DNA of 39,520 nt, taken from the NCBI RefSeq assembly GCF_004122735.1, contig NZ_SDIF01000062.1, positions 1-39,520 of the forward strand, given 5' to 3'. This DNA is from Streptomyces sioyaensis. Its GTDB lineage: Bacteria; Actinomycetota; Actinomycetes; Streptomycetales; Streptomycetaceae. Both the position numbers and the translations under genes were made by a program. Of this stretch, positions 7,660 through 15,751 are shown piece by piece (the stretch's first letter is position 1; the number at the start of each line of letters is the position of its first letter). A model generated the notes under the pieces. That model worked only from the letters and a program-made list of their open reading frames with translations. It was not told the DNA's origin and made no database searches.

Positions 7660-9075
7660 GTGCGCACCCGCCTCCTCCCGCTGCTGATCGTCCTGATGGC
7701 CGCCGTGCTGCTCGCGCTCGGCTTCCCGCTCGGTGTCATCACCGCCGGTGTGGAGCAGCAGCGGGTGGTCGTCGACCGGATCGACGACGCCGCCCGCTTC
7801 GCCTCCCTCGCCCAGTTCGTCACCGCCCGCCCCGCCACGAACGCCCGGGACAAGACCCCCGAGGAGGACGAGCGGCTCGCCACCCTCGGCACCGAACTCG
7901 CCCGCTACTACAGCCTCTACGGCATCCGCGCCGGCGTCTTCTACCGCGATCACACCACGATGGCCGCCGCCCCCGCCGGGCTGTCGGTACCGCACGACGG
8001 CGAGGCCGCCCAGGCCTTCCGCGAGGCACTGGCCGGCCGCCGCTCCCACGACCCGCACCAGATCTGGCCCTGGGACGACGCCGGCCGCATTCCGGTCGCC
8101 TCACCGGTGATACGCGACGGGGATGTCGTCGCCGTCGTCGTGACCGACTCGCCCACCGGGCAGATGCGTGCGCGGATCCTGCGCAGCTGGCTGCTGATCG
8201 CGGCCGGTGAGTGCGCGGCCATGCTCGTCGCCGTCAGCGCGGCCTTCCGCCTCACCGGCTGGGTGCTGCGGCCGGTACGGATCCTGGACGTGGCGAGCCA
8301 CGACATCGCCACCGGGCGGATGAACGCCCGGGTCGCCGCCACCGCCGGACCGCCCGAACTGCGCCGCCTGGCCCGCTCGTTCAACGAAATGGCCGACCAT
8401 GTCGAGGACGTCCTGGAACAGCAGCGCGCCTTCGTCGCCGACGCCTCCCACCAACTGCGCAACCCGCTGTCCGCGTTGCTGCTGCGCATCGAGCTGCTGG
8501 CACTCGAACTCCCCGACGGCAACGCGGAGATCGCCGCGGTCCGTACGGAGGGCAAGCGGCTGGCCCGCGTCCTGGACGATCTGCTCGGCCTCGCGCTCGC
8601 CGAACACTCCGACGCCGACCTCCAGCTCACCGATGTCGCGGCGCTGGCCGCCGAACGCGTGGACTCCTGGCGCCCGTTGGCCGACGCCAAGGGCGTCCGC
8701 CTCACCTACGAGGGGCAGAGCGCCGTCACCGGCTGGGCCGACCCGGTCGCCCTGTCCAGCGCCCTGGACGCCGTCGTCGACAACGCCCTGAAGTTCAGCC
8801 CGGAGGGGCGCCCGGTGACCGTCGGCGTCGCCCCGGACGGCGAGCGCGTCCAGGTCACCGTCACCGACCGCGGCCCCGGCCTGACCGACGAGGAACTGGA
8901 GCGGATCGGTGACCGCTTCTGGCGCAGCGGCCGCCACCAGAACGTCTCCGGCTCCGGGCTCGGCCTGTCGATCACCCGCGCCCTGCTCGCCGCGGGCGGC
9001 GCCACCATCACCTACGCCCCGCATCCGCCGCACGGACTGAAGGTCACCGTCACGATGCCGCGCACCGCCCCGTGA
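7660..9075 (+). CDS. gluK: sensor histidine kinase GluK
   Basis: Membrane sensor kinase of 471 residues. Transmembrane segment 1 lies at about 5-27, an extracytoplasmic sensor part of about 145 residues follows, and segment 2 lies at about 176-198. Then come a HAMP linker, the HisKA motif FVADASHQLRNPL with His264 as phospho-acceptor, and the HATPase motifs DNALKFSPEG and GSGLGLSI. The start is GTG 16 nt after gluR. Its stimulus is probably extracellular glutamate by analogy with the S. coelicolor pair; the sensor part shows no named domain that I recognise. Confidence 0.88.
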   Translation: MRTRLLPLLIVLMAAVLLALGFPLGVITAGVEQQRVVVDRIDDAARFASLAQFVTARPATNARDKTPEEDERLATLGTELARYYSLYGIRAGVFYRDHTTMAAAPAGLSVPHDGEAAQAFREALAGRRSHDPHQIWPWDDAGRIPVASPVIRDGDVVAVVVTDSPTGQMRARILRSWLLIAAGECAAMLVAVSAAFRLTGWVLRPVRILDVASHDIATGRMNARVAATAGPPELRRLARSFNEMADHVEDVLEQQRAFVADASHQLRNPLSALLLRIELLALELPDGNAEIAAVRTEGKRLARVLDDLLGLALAEHSDADLQLTDVAALAAERVDSWRPLADAKGVRLTYEGQSAVTGWADPVALSSALDAVVDNALKFSPEGRPVTVGVAPDGERVQVTVTDRGPGLTDEELERIGDRFWRSGRHQNVSGSGLGLSITRALLAAGGATITYAPHPPHGLKVTVTMPRTAP

Positions 9076-9219
9076 CCGGGTGCCCGCCTGACGGGCGGCG
9101 GCTGCCCGCGCGTGTGCTAGCGTGAGCCGCGTTGCAGTTGTGGTACCCATGATGAACTTTGTGCGCGCCCGGAAGCTGATGGCTCCGGGCGTTCCTTGTT
9201 TTCCGGACCTGTTCCGGTG

Positions 9220-9276
9220 TGGGGCAATCATCTCGGCGACAAGGAGGCCGCGCGGTGCGGTCTCCGGTTTGCCCCA
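9220..9276 (+). promoter_or_regulatory. structured 5' leader of the cold-shock gene
   Basis: TGGGGCAA (9220-9227) pairs perfectly with TTGCCCCA (9269-9276). Inside it, GGAGGCCGC (9243-9251) pairs with GCGGTCTCC (9257-9265) with one G-U pair. The element ends just before the Shine-Dalgarno GGAG at 9282-9285. A smaller hairpin, CGCCCGGA (9166-9173) with TCCGGGCG (9184-9191), lies upstream. The layout suggests a long folded leader that could respond to temperature, as in the E. coli cspA mRNA (inference). Confidence 0.55.
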
Positions 9277-9291
9277 TGAACGGAGAAAAAC

Positions 9292-9495
9292 ATGGCTTCC
9301 GGCACCGTCAAGTGGTTCAACTCGGAAAAGGGCTTCGGCTTCATCGAGCAGGACGGCGGCGGCCCCGACGTCTTCGCCCACTACTCGAACATCGCCGCCC
9401 AGGGCTTCCGTGAGCTGCTCGAGGGCCAGAAGGTCACCTTCGACGTGACCCAGGGCCCGAAGGGCCCGCAGGCGGAGAACATCGTCGCCGCCTGA
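9292..9495 (+). CDS. cold-shock domain protein (CspA family)
   Basis: 67-residue single cold-shock domain that binds single-stranded RNA or DNA as an RNA chaperone in the cytoplasm. RNP1 KGFGFI is at 13-18 and RNP2 VFAHY at 27-31, in the usual frame starting MASGTVKWFN and ending in ENIVAA. It has full family length. The ribosome-binding site GGAG is 6 nt before ATG. It is monocistronic, with a structured leader upstream and a 20-bp terminator downstream. Streptomyces carry several paralogues, so no gene symbol is given. Confidence 0.97.
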   Translation: MASGTVKWFNSEKGFGFIEQDGGGPDVFAHYSNIAAQGFRELLEGQKVTFDVTQGPKGPQAENIVAA

Positions 9496-9509
9496 CGCCC
9501 CGCGCGTCC

Positions 9510-9554
9510 CACGACGGGGCCCGCACCGGCCTGACCGGTGCGGGCCCCGTCGTG
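9510..9554. terminator. hairpin terminator after the cold-shock gene
   Basis: Perfect 20-bp stem (9510-9529 with 9535-9554) around a 5-nt loop, 15 nt past the stop codon. It lies between convergent genes and can serve both strands. Confidence 0.92.
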
Positions 9555-9600
9555 TGCCCGGCGGCCCGGCGGGGAGGCCGCGTGCCGCGCCGCCGCCTTC

Positions 9601-10596
9601 TCAGGGCTTCTGGGACACGTAATAGCGCCGGGCGCCCTCGTGCAGCTCCAGCGGATCGGTGAAGACCGCCGTCCGCAGGTCCACGTTCTGTGCGGCGTGC
9701 ACCTGGCGGCCGATCCAGTCCCGGCTGTCGATGACGGTACGGGTGATCCCCTCGGTCAGCGCGGCGTCCTCGCGGTCCGTGGTCACCAGCAGGTTGGCCA
9801 CCGCGATCGTCTTCACCGCCTCGCCGCTCTGGGCCATCGGGTAGGCATCGGCGGGCATCACCGCGGCACGGTAGTAGCGGGTGCGCTCGCCCTGCCGGTG
9901 CAGCGCCTCGCTCAGATCGCCGAGCTGGACCAGCCGCACCGGGAACCGCTGTGCCAGATGCTGCACCGCCGTCGTCGGCAGCCCACCGGACCAGAAGAAG
10001 GCATCCAGCTTGCCCTCCTCCAGCAGCTTGGGCATCCGGTCGATGCCGACCCGCACCGGCACGATGTCCGTGTCGAAGTCCAGCCCGGCCGCCTCCAGCA
10101 ACCGCCGGGTGATCAGCTGTACGCCGGAGCTGTCGGCCCCGACCCCCACCCGCAGCCGCCGCAGGTCCTTCGTCGAGCGCACCGACGACTTCTCCGGCAC
10201 CACCAGCTGCATGTAGTCGTCGTACAGCCGCGCACAGGCCCGCAGCCGGTCCGCCCCCGGCTCGCCCCTGACCTGGTACGCGGCGACCGCGTCCGCCGTC
10301 GCGATGGTGAATCCGGCCCGCCCGGCGACCAGCTGCCGCAGATTGTCGATCGAGCCCTCGCTGCGGGTCAGCCGCAGATCCACCTCCGGCAGGTCATGGG
10401 CAAGATCCTGCTTCAGCAGCTCGCCGTAGCGCGCGTACACCCCGGTCGGCACGCCCGTCGCCATCGTCACCCGCCCACCGGGGGAAGGTGAACTGCCCAT
10501 CGACAGCAGCCACCACAGCAGCAGCCCGAGGGCGACCGGTGCCGCGAGCGCCGCCAGGAGGGAGCGGCGGCCGAGGCGGGGGAGTGCGGGGACCAT
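9601..10596 (-). CDS. TAXI family TRAP-type solute-binding protein
   Basis: Extracytoplasmic solute-binding protein of 331 residues of the TAXI (TRAP-associated extracytoplasmic immunogenic) family. After a basic start it has a hydrophobic segment SLLAALAAPVALGLLLWWLL (about 12-31), serving as signal peptide or anchor. The domain begins VTMATGVPTGVYARYGELL and continues with RAGFTIATADAVAAYQVRG, LRRLRVGVGADSSGVQLITRRLLEAAGL and KLDAFFWSGGLPTTAVQHL, all typical of TAXI proteins. The ATG at 10596 has AGGA 9 nt upstream; the frame open to 10941 is not credible as coding. No TRAP membrane subunits lie beside it, so it is an orphan here; the ligand is unknown (the family is linked to glutamate and other carboxylates). 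Confidence 0.85.
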   Translation of the reverse strand: MVPALPRLGRRSLLAALAAPVALGLLLWWLLSMGSSPSPGGRVTMATGVPTGVYARYGELLKQDLAHDLPEVDLRLTRSEGSIDNLRQLVAGRAGFTIATADAVAAYQVRGEPGADRLRACARLYDDYMQLVVPEKSSVRSTKDLRRLRVGVGADSSGVQLITRRLLEAAGLDFDTDIVPVRVGIDRMPKLLEEGKLDAFFWSGGLPTTAVQHLAQRFPVRLVQLGDLSEALHRQGERTRYYRAAVMPADAYPMAQSGEAVKTIAVANLLVTTDREDAALTEGITRTVIDSRDWIGRQVHAAQNVDLRTAVFTDPLELHEGARRYYVSQKP

Positions 10597-10970
10597 GGGC
10601 GGGATCCTGCCAGCACTCCGGCGGGAAAGGGAGGGGTGGGGTGCGGTCCGCGGAAGCCACCGCTGTGCGGGCCTCCCGGCGGCGGGCGCCTCGCGGCGGT
10701 CGGGGGCGCATTCTCTCCCCACTTGCGGAAGTCCGCATGCGTAGAAGGATCGGTTGTAGCGCTGTGGAGGGGCAGTCCGCTTTCCCCTTCCACCGTTTCC
10801 CGCCTTTCCGCGCGTCTGCGGATTAGCGGTTCCACGCAGCGGGGACCCGGCACGTCCCCACCGCGCGCCAGGCGGCGCGCAGTCCCTGACCGTCCCCCAC
10901 CATGAGCGCACCGGCGCCGGTGTCCGACACCGCGGCCCCATGGCGCGCCGGTGCGGGAAGCGACACCCTC
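10597..10970. other. divergent intergenic region with a short palindrome
   Basis: About 370 bases between the TAXI gene and the DoxX gene, with no convincing gene. It should hold both promoters. TGCGGA-AG-TCCGCA at 10724-10737 is a perfect 6-bp inverted repeat with a 2-nt centre and could be a repressor site. Frames crossing it look like composition artefacts. Confidence 0.5.
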
Positions 10971-11513
10971 ATGAAACCGCTCACCGAGCTGCGGCCGGAC
11001 ATCCGGGCCCGGCCCGACATCCACCGTCCACCTCCGCTCGGCGCCGATATCGGCCTGCTCGCTCTCCGCCTCACGGTGGGGCTGATCATGGCCGGGCACG
11101 GCGCCCAGAAGCTCTTCGGCCTCTTCGGCGGCCAAGGTATCGCCGGCACCGGCAAGGGATTCGCGGCACTCGGCTACCACCCCGGCGACTTCTACGCCGG
11201 CCTCGCCGGCGTCTCGGAGTTCGCCGGCGGCCTCGGTCTCGCGGCCGGGCTGCTCACGCCCCTGGCGGCCGCCGCACTGGTCGGGGTGATGATCAACGCC
11301 ATGGTCATCGGCGCTCCCCAGGGGCTCTGGGCGCTCGGCGGCGGCATCGAGTACCCGCTGACCATCGCCGTGGTCGCGCTGACCGTCGCGGCGACCGGAC
11401 CCGGCCGCTTCGCGCTCGACCGCCCCTTCCGCTGGCGGGACGGCGGGCTGCGCTGCGCGGCCTTCGCCCTGGGGGTGGGCGGCATCGGCGCCGCCATCGT
11501 GCTGGCCCTGTGA
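10971..11513 (+). CDS. DoxX family integral membrane protein
   Basis: Small membrane protein of 180 residues with four predicted helices: LLALRLTVGLIMAGHGAQKLF, GLAGVSEFAGGLGLAAGLL, AAALVGVMINAMVIGA and YPLTIAVVALTVAA. The DoxX motif GHGAQKLFGLFGG follows helix 1. The biochemical role of DoxX proteins is uncertain; mycobacterial members have been linked to redox and thiosulfate stress responses. The start is doubtful: ATG 10971 has GGGAAG 10 nt upstream, while an in-frame ATG at 10902 (203 residues) has no site. It stands alone, ending about 100 nt before miaB. Confidence 0.85.
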   Translation: MKPLTELRPDIRARPDIHRPPPLGADIGLLALRLTVGLIMAGHGAQKLFGLFGGQGIAGTGKGFAALGYHPGDFYAGLAGVSEFAGGLGLAAGLLTPLAAAALVGVMINAMVIGAPQGLWALGGGIEYPLTIAVVALTVAATGPGRFALDRPFRWRDGGLRCAAFALGVGGIGAAIVLAL

Positions 11514-11599
11514 GGCGCCTGCGGTCCGGGCCGGCGGCACGTGCCCCGTGCTCCCCGCCGGAGGCCTCACCGGCGTCCGGAGCAATGCCGGGCACCGCC

Positions 11600-11605
11600 T
11601 ACCCT
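11600..11605 (+). promoter_or_regulatory. candidate -10 of leaderless miaB mRNA
   Basis: TACCCT lies exactly 6 nt before the ATG of miaB, and no Shine-Dalgarno sequence precedes the start. Transcription would begin at or next to the ATG. Confidence 0.45.
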
Positions 11606-11611
11606 TGAGGC

Positions 11612-13126
11612 ATGACCAGCAGCGACCGGAGCCAGGCAGTGGGCGTCAACAGAAGCTACGAGATCCGCACCTACGGGTGCCAGATGAACGTCCACGACTC
11701 CGAGCGGCTCTCCGGCCTGCTGGAGGAGGCCGGATACGTGCCCGCGCCCAAGGACGGCGAGGGCGCCGACGTCGTCGTCTTCAACACCTGCGCGGTGCGG
11801 GAGAACGCCGACAACCGGCTCTACGGCAACCTCGGTCAGCTCGCCCCGAAGAAGGCCGCGCGGCCCGGCATGCAGATCGCCGTGGGCGGCTGCCTCGCGC
11901 AGAAGGACCGGGACACCATCGTCAAGAAGGCCCCCTGGGTCGACGTGGTCTTCGGGACGCACAACATCGGCAAGCTGCCGGTCCTGCTGGAGCGCGCCCG
12001 CGTCCAGGAGGAGGCGCAGGTCGAGATCGCCGAGTCGCTGGAGGCGTTCCCCTCGACGCTGCCCACCCGGCGGGAGAGCGCCTACGCCGCCTGGGTCTCC
12101 ATCTCCGTGGGCTGCAACAACACCTGCACCTTCTGCATCGTGCCCGCGCTGCGCGGCAAGGAGAAGGACCGCCGGCCCGGCGACATCCTCGCCGAGGTCG
12201 AGGCGCTGGTCGCCGAGGGCGTCAGCGAGATCACCCTGCTCGGCCAGAACGTCAATGCCTACGGTTCCGACATCGGCGACCGCGAGGCCTTCAGCAAGCT
12301 GCTGCGTGCCTGCGGAACGATCGAGGGCCTGGAGCGGGTCCGCTTCACCTCACCGCACCCCCGTGACTTCACCGACGACGTCATCGCCGCCATGGCCGAG
12401 ACGCCGAACGTCATGCCGCAGCTCCACATGCCGCTGCAGTCCGGCTCCGACCGGGTCCTGAAGGCGATGCGCCGCTCGTACCGCCAGGAGCGCTTCCTCG
12501 GCATCATCGAGAAGGTGCGCGCCGCGATGCCGGACGCCGCGATCTCCACCGACATCATCGTCGGCTTCCCGGGCGAGACCGAGGAGGACTTCGCGCAGAC
12601 GCTCCACACGGTCCGCGAGTCCCGCTTCACCCAGGCCTTCACCTTCCAGTACTCCAAGCGCCCCGGCACCCCCGCGGCCGACATGGAGGGCCAGATCCCC
12701 AAGGCCGTCGTCCAGGAGCGCTACGAGCGCCTGGTCGCCCTCCAGGAGGAGATCTCCTGGGCGGAGAACAAGAAGCAGGTGGGCCGCACGCTGGAGGTGC
12801 TGGTCGCCGAGGGGGAGGGCCGCAAGGACGACGCGACCCACCGGCTGTCCGGCCGGGCCCCCGACAACCGCCTCGTGCACTTCACCCGTCCCCAGGAGCC
12901 GGTCCGGCCCGGCGACATGGTGACGGTCGAGGTGACCTACGCCGCCCCGCACCACCTCCTGGCGGAGGGCCCGGCCAAGGCGGTGCGCCGTACCCGCGCC
13001 GGTGACGCCTGGGAGAAGCGCACCGCCGCCCCGGCGGAGAAGCCCCAGGGCGTACTGCTGGGCCTGCCCACCATCGGCGCCCCGGCGCCGGCCCCGGCGC
13101 CCGCGGCCGGCTGCGGCTGCGACTGA
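11612..13126 (+). CDS. miaB: tRNA-2-methylthio-N6-dimethylallyladenosine synthase MiaB
   Basis: Radical-SAM methylthiotransferase of 504 residues that adds the methylthio group to i6A37 in tRNAs reading UNN codons. The N-terminal UPF0004 domain carries three cluster cysteines: Cys23 in TYGCQMN, Cys60 in FNTCAVREN and Cys94 in VGGCLAQ. The radical-SAM motif CNNTCTFC gives Cys168, Cys172 and Cys175. A TRAM domain follows (about 390-455), and a Pro/Ala-rich tail ends in GCGCD. Its substrate is made by MiaA, encoded 1.6 kb downstream. It probably starts as a leaderless mRNA. Confidence 0.97.
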   Translation: MTSSDRSQAVGVNRSYEIRTYGCQMNVHDSERLSGLLEEAGYVPAPKDGEGADVVVFNTCAVRENADNRLYGNLGQLAPKKAARPGMQIAVGGCLAQKDRDTIVKKAPWVDVVFGTHNIGKLPVLLERARVQEEAQVEIAESLEAFPSTLPTRRESAYAAWVSISVGCNNTCTFCIVPALRGKEKDRRPGDILAEVEALVAEGVSEITLLGQNVNAYGSDIGDREAFSKLLRACGTIEGLERVRFTSPHPRDFTDDVIAAMAETPNVMPQLHMPLQSGSDRVLKAMRRSYRQERFLGIIEKVRAAMPDAAISTDIIVGFPGETEEDFAQTLHTVRESRFTQAFTFQYSKRPGTPAADMEGQIPKAVVQERYERLVALQEEISWAENKKQVGRTLEVLVAEGEGRKDDATHRLSGRAPDNRLVHFTRPQEPVRPGDMVTVEVTYAAPHHLLAEGPAKAVRRTRAGDAWEKRTAAPAEKPQGVLLGLPTIGAPAPAPAPAAGCGCD

Positions 13127-13207
13127 CCGGCGCACACCGGACACCGCCACAGAGGCGGGGCGGCCCACCACGGCAGGGCACCGAAACCACCTCCGCACCG
13201 GGGGCGT

Positions 13208-13213
13208 TACGCT
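13208..13213 (+). promoter_or_regulatory. candidate -10 of a leaderless mRNA (gene at 13220)
   Basis: TACGCT sits exactly 6 nt before ATG 13220, and no ribosome-binding site is seen. Confidence 0.45.
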
Positions 13214-13219
13214 GCGTGC

Positions 13220-13930
13220 ATGCTCGTAGCCGCCGCCTTCTGCCCCTGTCCGCCGCTGCTCGTCCCGGAGGTGGCCGCCGGCGCCGCACCCGAGCTGGAC
13301 GCGCTGCGCGCCGCCTGCGTGGATGCGGTCGGCGTGCTCGCCGCGGCCCGCCCCGACCGGCTGGTCGTCCTCGGCCCCGCCGACGAGGCCGGCCAGGGCC
13401 CGCACCCGCAGGGCGCCCTCGGCTCGTTCCGCGGCTTCGGGGTCGACCTCGACGTGCCGCTGGGTGCCGCCGAAACCGTGCCCGGACGAGGACTCCCGCC
13501 GTCGCTCGCCGTCGGCGCCTGGCTGCTGTCCCGTACGGACTGGGCCGACGCCCCGGTGGAGGCGCTGGGGGTGGCGCGGCCGCTGGCGCGCGAACGGTGT
13601 GCGGCGACGGGCCGGGAGATCGCCGCCGCCGCGCCCCGGGTGGCGCTGCTGGTGATGGGCGACGGCAGTGCCTGCCGGACGGTGAAGGCGCCCGGCTACT
13701 TCGACGAGCGGGCCGAGGCCTTCGACGCGACGGCGGCGCACGCCCTGGGTGCCGCGGACCTCGCCGCGCTGACCGCCCTCGACGAGGAGCGGGCCACCGG
13801 TCTCCAGGCGTCCGGACGGGCCTGCTGGCAGGTCGCGGCGGGCGCGGCCGAGGGCGCGGACCTGCGCGGCCGGCTGCTGCGCGAGGAGGCTCCGTACGGC
13901 GTGGGCTACTTCGTGGCGACCTGGTCGTAG
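13220..13930 (+). CDS. class III extradiol dioxygenase subunit B-like protein
   Basis: 236-residue protein of the LigB-like fold as found in actinobacteria next to miaA/miaB. It starts MLVAAAFCPCPPLLVPEVAAG and includes DRLVVLGPADEAG, RVALLVMGDGSACRTVKAPGYFDERAEAFD and a C-terminal EEAPYGVGYFVATW. The DGSACR...GYFDERA segment resembles the conserved C-terminal part of extradiol dioxygenases. The N-terminal metal-binding His pair of true enzymes is not evident (FCPCPP stands where a PHPP-like motif might be). Catalytic activity is therefore doubtful and its link to tRNA modification is only positional. Confidence 0.75.
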   Translation: MLVAAAFCPCPPLLVPEVAAGAAPELDALRAACVDAVGVLAAARPDRLVVLGPADEAGQGPHPQGALGSFRGFGVDLDVPLGAAETVPGRGLPPSLAVGAWLLSRTDWADAPVEALGVARPLARERCAATGREIAAAAPRVALLVMGDGSACRTVKAPGYFDERAEAFDATAAHALGAADLAALTALDEERATGLQASGRACWQVAAGAAEGADLRGRLLREEAPYGVGYFVATWS

Positions 13931-13952
13931 CGCGGCACCGGGAGGGTACGGC

Positions 13953-13985
13953 GACGGCCGCGGGGCGATCCGCCGCGCGGCCGTC
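13953..13985 (+). terminator. hairpin terminator
   Basis: Perfect 10-bp stem (13953-13962 with 13976-13985) with a 13-nt loop, 23 nt past the stop of the extradiol-like gene and between convergent genes. Confidence 0.7.
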
Positions 13986-14033
13986 GTGCCGTGTGCTGCC
14001 GGTCCGGCGGACCGGGTCCGCGCGGGCCTGCCG

Positions 14034-14531
14034 TCAGTGCCGCGCGCTCTCGCCGGACTCGCTGTCCGCCGCGGCCTGTGCCGACTGCTGCCGGGGAATG
14101 CCGGCGCTCTCGCCGGCTTTCTCGCCGCGCGGCCCGTCGGCGGCCGCCGTCTTTCCCGCCGGGTCCCCGGATGCCTCCGGAGCCGCCGCGGCCTCGCCGT
14201 CCGCCGCGACCTCGGCCGTGGTCTCGCCTGTGGCCTCGGCGTCGCCGCCGGTGTGCGCGGCGTCCGCGGCCTCCGTGGCGTCGGCGGACTCTGCGGACTC
14301 TGCGGCGTCTGCGGACTCTGTGGTGTCCACGGGCTCTGTGGCGTCCGGGGACGACGAGGTGTCCGGGGACGCCGTGGTGTCCTGGGACTCGGTGCTGACC
14401 TGAGTGTCCTCGGTGTCCGCCGAAGCCGCCGATTCCGCCGGCTTCTCCGTCGCGGCCGGCACGGCCGAAGCGGCGCTCTCCTCCGTCAACGCTTCGGACT
14501 TACGGCGGCGAAACCGCGAAAACACGCCCAT
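14034..14531 (-). CDS. acidic low-complexity protein with basic N-terminal segment
   Basis: 165-residue protein of unknown function. It begins MGVFSRFRRRKSEAL, a short basic, amphipathic-looking stretch. After it come about 145 residues built almost only of Ala, Ser, Thr, Glu, Asp and Gly, with near-repeats such as ADTEDT, SPDTSSSPDAT and ESADAAESAESADAT. It is surely disordered and strongly acidic, with no Cys and no membrane segment. The ATG at 14531 has AGGAG 6 nt upstream; an in-frame ATG at 14552 lies further up. The N-terminal part could bind membrane or nucleic acid. The clear ribosome-binding site supports a real gene; the repeat makes its length likely to vary between strains. Confidence 0.65.
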   Translation of the reverse strand: MGVFSRFRRRKSEALTEESAASAVPAATEKPAESAASADTEDTQVSTESQDTTASPDTSSSPDATEPVDTTESADAAESAESADATEAADAAHTGGDAEATGETTAEVAADGEAAAAPEASGDPAGKTAAADGPRGEKAGESAGIPRQQSAQAAADSESGESARH

Positions 14532-14602
14532 AACTGCTCCTACGCTCTTCATGTGGCGACGTCCCGTGCCGCCCGGGGCGGACCGTTGCGCCGCACGCGG
14601 GC

Positions 14603-14619
14603 GCCGGTGCTGCACCGGC
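14603..14619. promoter_or_regulatory. 17-bp palindrome between divergent genes
   Basis: GCCGGTGC-T-GCACCGGC is a perfect 8-bp inverted repeat with a single central base. It lies between the acidic-protein gene and miaA, which diverge. This is the form of a dimeric repressor site; the binder is unknown. Confidence 0.4.
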
Positions 14620-14710
14620 TCCCGGGACCTCGCAACAGGCAACGAACCCATTGGTTGCCCGTCACGTCGCTCGTTCGAGAGGGGGGCGTGATGTTTGCGA
14701 GACTGACGGG

Positions 14711-15649
14711 GTGAACACCGCCGTTCCCGCTCCGCGGGTCATCGCCGTCGTCGGCCCCACCGCGGCCGGAAAGTCCGATCTGGGCGTCGCGCTCGCACAA
14801 CACCTGGGCGGCGAGGTCATCAATGCCGACTCCATGCAGCTCTACCGCGGCATGGACATCGGCACCGCCAAGCTCACCCTGGAGGAGCGGCAGGGCGTCC
14901 CGCACCGTCTCCTGGACATCTGGGACGTGACCCGCGCCGCCAGCGTCGCCGAGTACCAGCAGCTGGCCCGTGCCGAGATCGACCGGCTGCTCGCCGAGGG
15001 CCGCACCCCGGTCCTGGTCGGTGGCTCCGGCCTGTACGTACGCGGCGCCATCGACGCGCTCGACTTCCCCGGCACCGACCCGGAGGTACGCGCCCGCCTG
15101 GAGGCCGAACTGGCCGAACACGGCAGCGGCGCCCTGCACGCCCGGCTGTCCGCCGCCGACCCCCAGGCCGGTCGCGCGATCCTGGCCGGCAACGGCCGCC
15201 GCATCGTGCGCGCCCTGGAGGTCATCGAGATCACCGGCCGCCCGTTCACCGCCAACCTGCCCGGCCATGAGGCGGTCTACGACACCTTGCAGATCGGCGT
15301 GGACGTCGAGCGCCCCGAGCTCGACGAGCGGATCGCGCGGCGGGTCGACCGTATGTGGGAGGCGGGCCTGGTCGACGAGGTGCGCCGGCTGGAGGACGAA
15401 GGGCTGCGCGAGGGCCGTACGGCCTCCCGGGCGCTGGGCTATCAGCAGGTGCTGGCCCAGCTCGCGGGGGAGTGCACCGAGCAGGAGGCGCGCGACGAGA
15501 CGGTGCGCGCCACCAAACGCTTCGCGCGACGCCAGGACTCGTGGTTCCGCCGGGACCCCCGGGTCCACTGGCTCAGCGGGGCCGCCGACCGCCGGGCGGA
15601 ACTTCGGGAGCAGGCCCTGACGTTGCTCGAACGACCGGTCACAGCCTGA
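14711..15649 (+). CDS. miaA: tRNA dimethylallyltransferase MiaA
   Basis: 312-residue enzyme that transfers a dimethylallyl group to A37 of tRNAs reading UNN codons, giving i6A, the substrate of MiaB. The P-loop GPTAAGKS is at 15-22. It is followed by INADSMQLYRGMDIGTAK, PVLVGGSGLYVRGAID, RRIVRALEVIEITGRPF, ASRALGYQQVL and the C-terminal RRQDSWFRRDPRV. The first plausible start is GTG 14711 giving VNTAVPAPRVIAVVG; the frame open from 14651 would add unconserved residues. The ribosome-binding site is poor. It lies upstream of a membrane-protein gene and dapF on the same strand. Confidence 0.96.
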   Translation: MNTAVPAPRVIAVVGPTAAGKSDLGVALAQHLGGEVINADSMQLYRGMDIGTAKLTLEERQGVPHRLLDIWDVTRAASVAEYQQLARAEIDRLLAEGRTPVLVGGSGLYVRGAIDALDFPGTDPEVRARLEAELAEHGSGALHARLSAADPQAGRAILAGNGRRIVRALEVIEITGRPFTANLPGHEAVYDTLQIGVDVERPELDERIARRVDRMWEAGLVDEVRRLEDEGLREGRTASRALGYQQVLAQLAGECTEQEARDETVRATKRFARRQDSWFRRDPRVHWLSGAADRRAELREQALTLLERPVTA

Positions 15650-15751
15650 TCACGTCATGGCATCGGGACGCTCCGGCCGTCATCCGGGCTCTTGAGGGCG
15701 TGTCATCATCGACCTTCGATCGAGGCGTGCAGTCTGGAGTGGGGAGGGCGC

